Source: Terriglobia bacterium (GTDB taxonomy: Bacteria; Acidobacteriota; Terriglobia; UBA7540). Taken from it: DNA of 34,174 nucleotides. The position numbers were made by a program, and so were the translations under genes. The notes beneath the pieces were generated by a model. That model had not been told where the DNA came from, made no database searches, and saw only the letters and a program-made list of their open reading frames with translations. The DNA is taken from assembly GCA_030037755.1 (NCBI GenBank), contig JASHQD010000575.1:1-34174 (forward strand). Reading direction: 5' to 3'. Positions 33,759 through 34,174 of the stretch are shown piece by piece. Every line of letters starts with the position of its first letter. The stretch's first letter is position 1.

Positions 33759-33907
33759 ATGACGGTTTCCGTGATAATCGAGCGCAGGTCCGCCGCATTT
33801 CGCCGCGCTTGCTGGCCCAGCTCCGGCGGCTGGCCGCGAAACAGTCCAAGCCCTACCAGACCCCTATCCACGAGTTGCTCGAAAAGGCCGCGAGCCGGAC
33901 GGTGTGA
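33759..33907 (+). pseudogene. Frameshifted CopG/BrnA-like antitoxin remnant
   Basis: ATG 33759 opens with MTVSVIIERRS, a ribbon-like strand typical of small antitoxins. The matching downstream half is in the frame one base earlier: ISPRLLAQLRRLAAKQSKPYQTPIHELLEKAASRTV, ending at TGA 33907. KPYQTxIHExLEKA is the pattern of CopG-type antitoxins. A single lost base at about 33775-33800 would explain the break. The tracked 93-codon frame starting at TTG 33626 joins the second half to an implausible N-terminus. No toxin gene is beside it. It could also be a sequencing error in an intact gene. Confidence 0.45.
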
Positions 33908-34030
33908 GGTGGAATCAGAGGTGCCACTCCGTCGTCTGAGCCGTTGCTTCTGTTTATCCCGTTATCCCGCGACAGGCCGGTGAGTGGCGAAGACCTTCGG
34001 TCGCGGGTGAGATTCCCCAATCGGCAGCGC
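33908..34030. other. Non-coding stretch with nested hairpin
   Basis: CCCGCGAC (33966-33973) and GTCGCGGG (34000-34007) form a perfect 8-bp stem, with an inner CGAAG/CTTCG hairpin. There is no reading frame of note. It could end transcription from the antitoxin remnant. Confidence 0.4.
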
Positions 34031-34174
34031 TGTCAAGGCAAAGTAAGAAGTTCCTATTCTGAGCAAAGTAGGAAGTTCCGCTTTGCTTTGGGGGGCGGCT
34101 GACCGAAGGAGCCCGTAGGGCGACTGAGGTTAGCCGCCCCCCAAAAAGTGCAGTACCCCCGGACTAGCCACTCT
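34031..34174. mobile_element. Possible terminus of an IS21-like element (runs off window)
   Basis: The stretch begins TGTCAAG and carries two near-identical 17-bp repeats GCAAAGTA(A/G)GAAGTTCC at 34038-34054 and 34063-34079, a 25-bp period. A TGT end followed by multiple short direct repeats is the layout of IS21-family ends. No istA or istB frame is visible in the last 95 bases, and a large hairpin lies at 34088-34144. The assignment is by layout only. Confidence 0.35.
34088..34144. repeat. Large 17-bp-stem hairpin near window end
   Basis: TTGGGGGGCGGCTGACC (34088-34104) pairs with GGTTAGCCGCCCCCCAA (34128-34144) with one G-T pair. The 23-base loop contains its own GCCC-GTA-GGGC stem. The fold is followed by AAA. 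I do not know what it belongs to; it could be a terminator, a small RNA, or part of a mobile element. Confidence 0.75.

Noticed and set aside
34088-34144. Integron attC site or group II intron domain V
   Set aside because: The stem contains GTTAGCC but the opposite arm does not give a proper RYYYAAC core. The loop does not match domain V, and there is no integrase or reverse transcriptase.

Overview
The window is a GC-rich bacterial chromosome segment. I infer an acidobacterium, probably near Solibacter/Bryobacter, from three things: an approximately 1,180-residue Oar-like TonB receptor with an N-terminal carboxypeptidase-regulatory-like domain, secreted propeller proteins, and dense GC-rich intergenic palindromes. 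This is inference, because there is no rRNA or other marker here. No tRNA, rRNA, CRISPR array or phage module was seen.

Layout. 1-3.6 kb (minus): the start of a secreted protein cut by the window edge, a STAS anti-sigma antagonist, and the rpsO-pnp pair. 3.6-5.2 kb: an AT-richer regulatory stretch with three 13-bp direct repeats, then a HemJ/CopD-like membrane protein and a CDGSH Fe-S protein. 5.2-9.2 kb: repeat-rich DNA, a secreted propeller/toroid protein and a class I disulfide oxidoreductase, both minus. 9.2-14.1 kb: the TonB receptor with a clear terminator, and a SAM methyltransferase. 14.2-18.1 kb (plus): a DnaC-like loader and a DinG-type helicase, a QueD/PTPS protein with an altered active site, and a DinB-fold protein. 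18.1-24.3 kb: two large divergent exported proteins sharing a short promoter region, a propeller-phosphoesterase (minus) and a fusion of a PBP4-type D,D-carboxypeptidase with an N-acyl-D-amino-acid deacylase (plus). 24.6-30 kb: NAD kinase, diaminopimelate decarboxylase, a GAF-GAF-SpoIIE phosphatase, and the tsaB-rimI pair. 30-34.2 kb: a RES/Xre toxin-antitoxin pair with a likely operator, a small membrane protein, an OPT-family transporter, a frameshifted antitoxin-like remnant, and what looks like one end of an IS21-like element running off the window.

The least ordinary content lies between and at the ends of genes. (i) A 27-bp palindromic family with a 5' GTAG head resembles REP elements. 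It has at least seven copies, one in-frame inside tsaB and one inside the leader of a secreted protein, both encoding nearly the same peptide. (ii) Arrays of degenerate heptamers sit at stop codons and form hairpins; three genes end inside one. (iii) A 151/165-bp dispersed repeat has two copies that differ in length by exactly two heptamers; one copy is framed by perfect 29-bp inverted repeats made of the palindromic family. The most interesting protein is the carboxypeptidase-deacylase fusion, which could cleave D-Ala from peptidoglycan peptides and process N-acyl-D-amino acids in one exported polypeptide.
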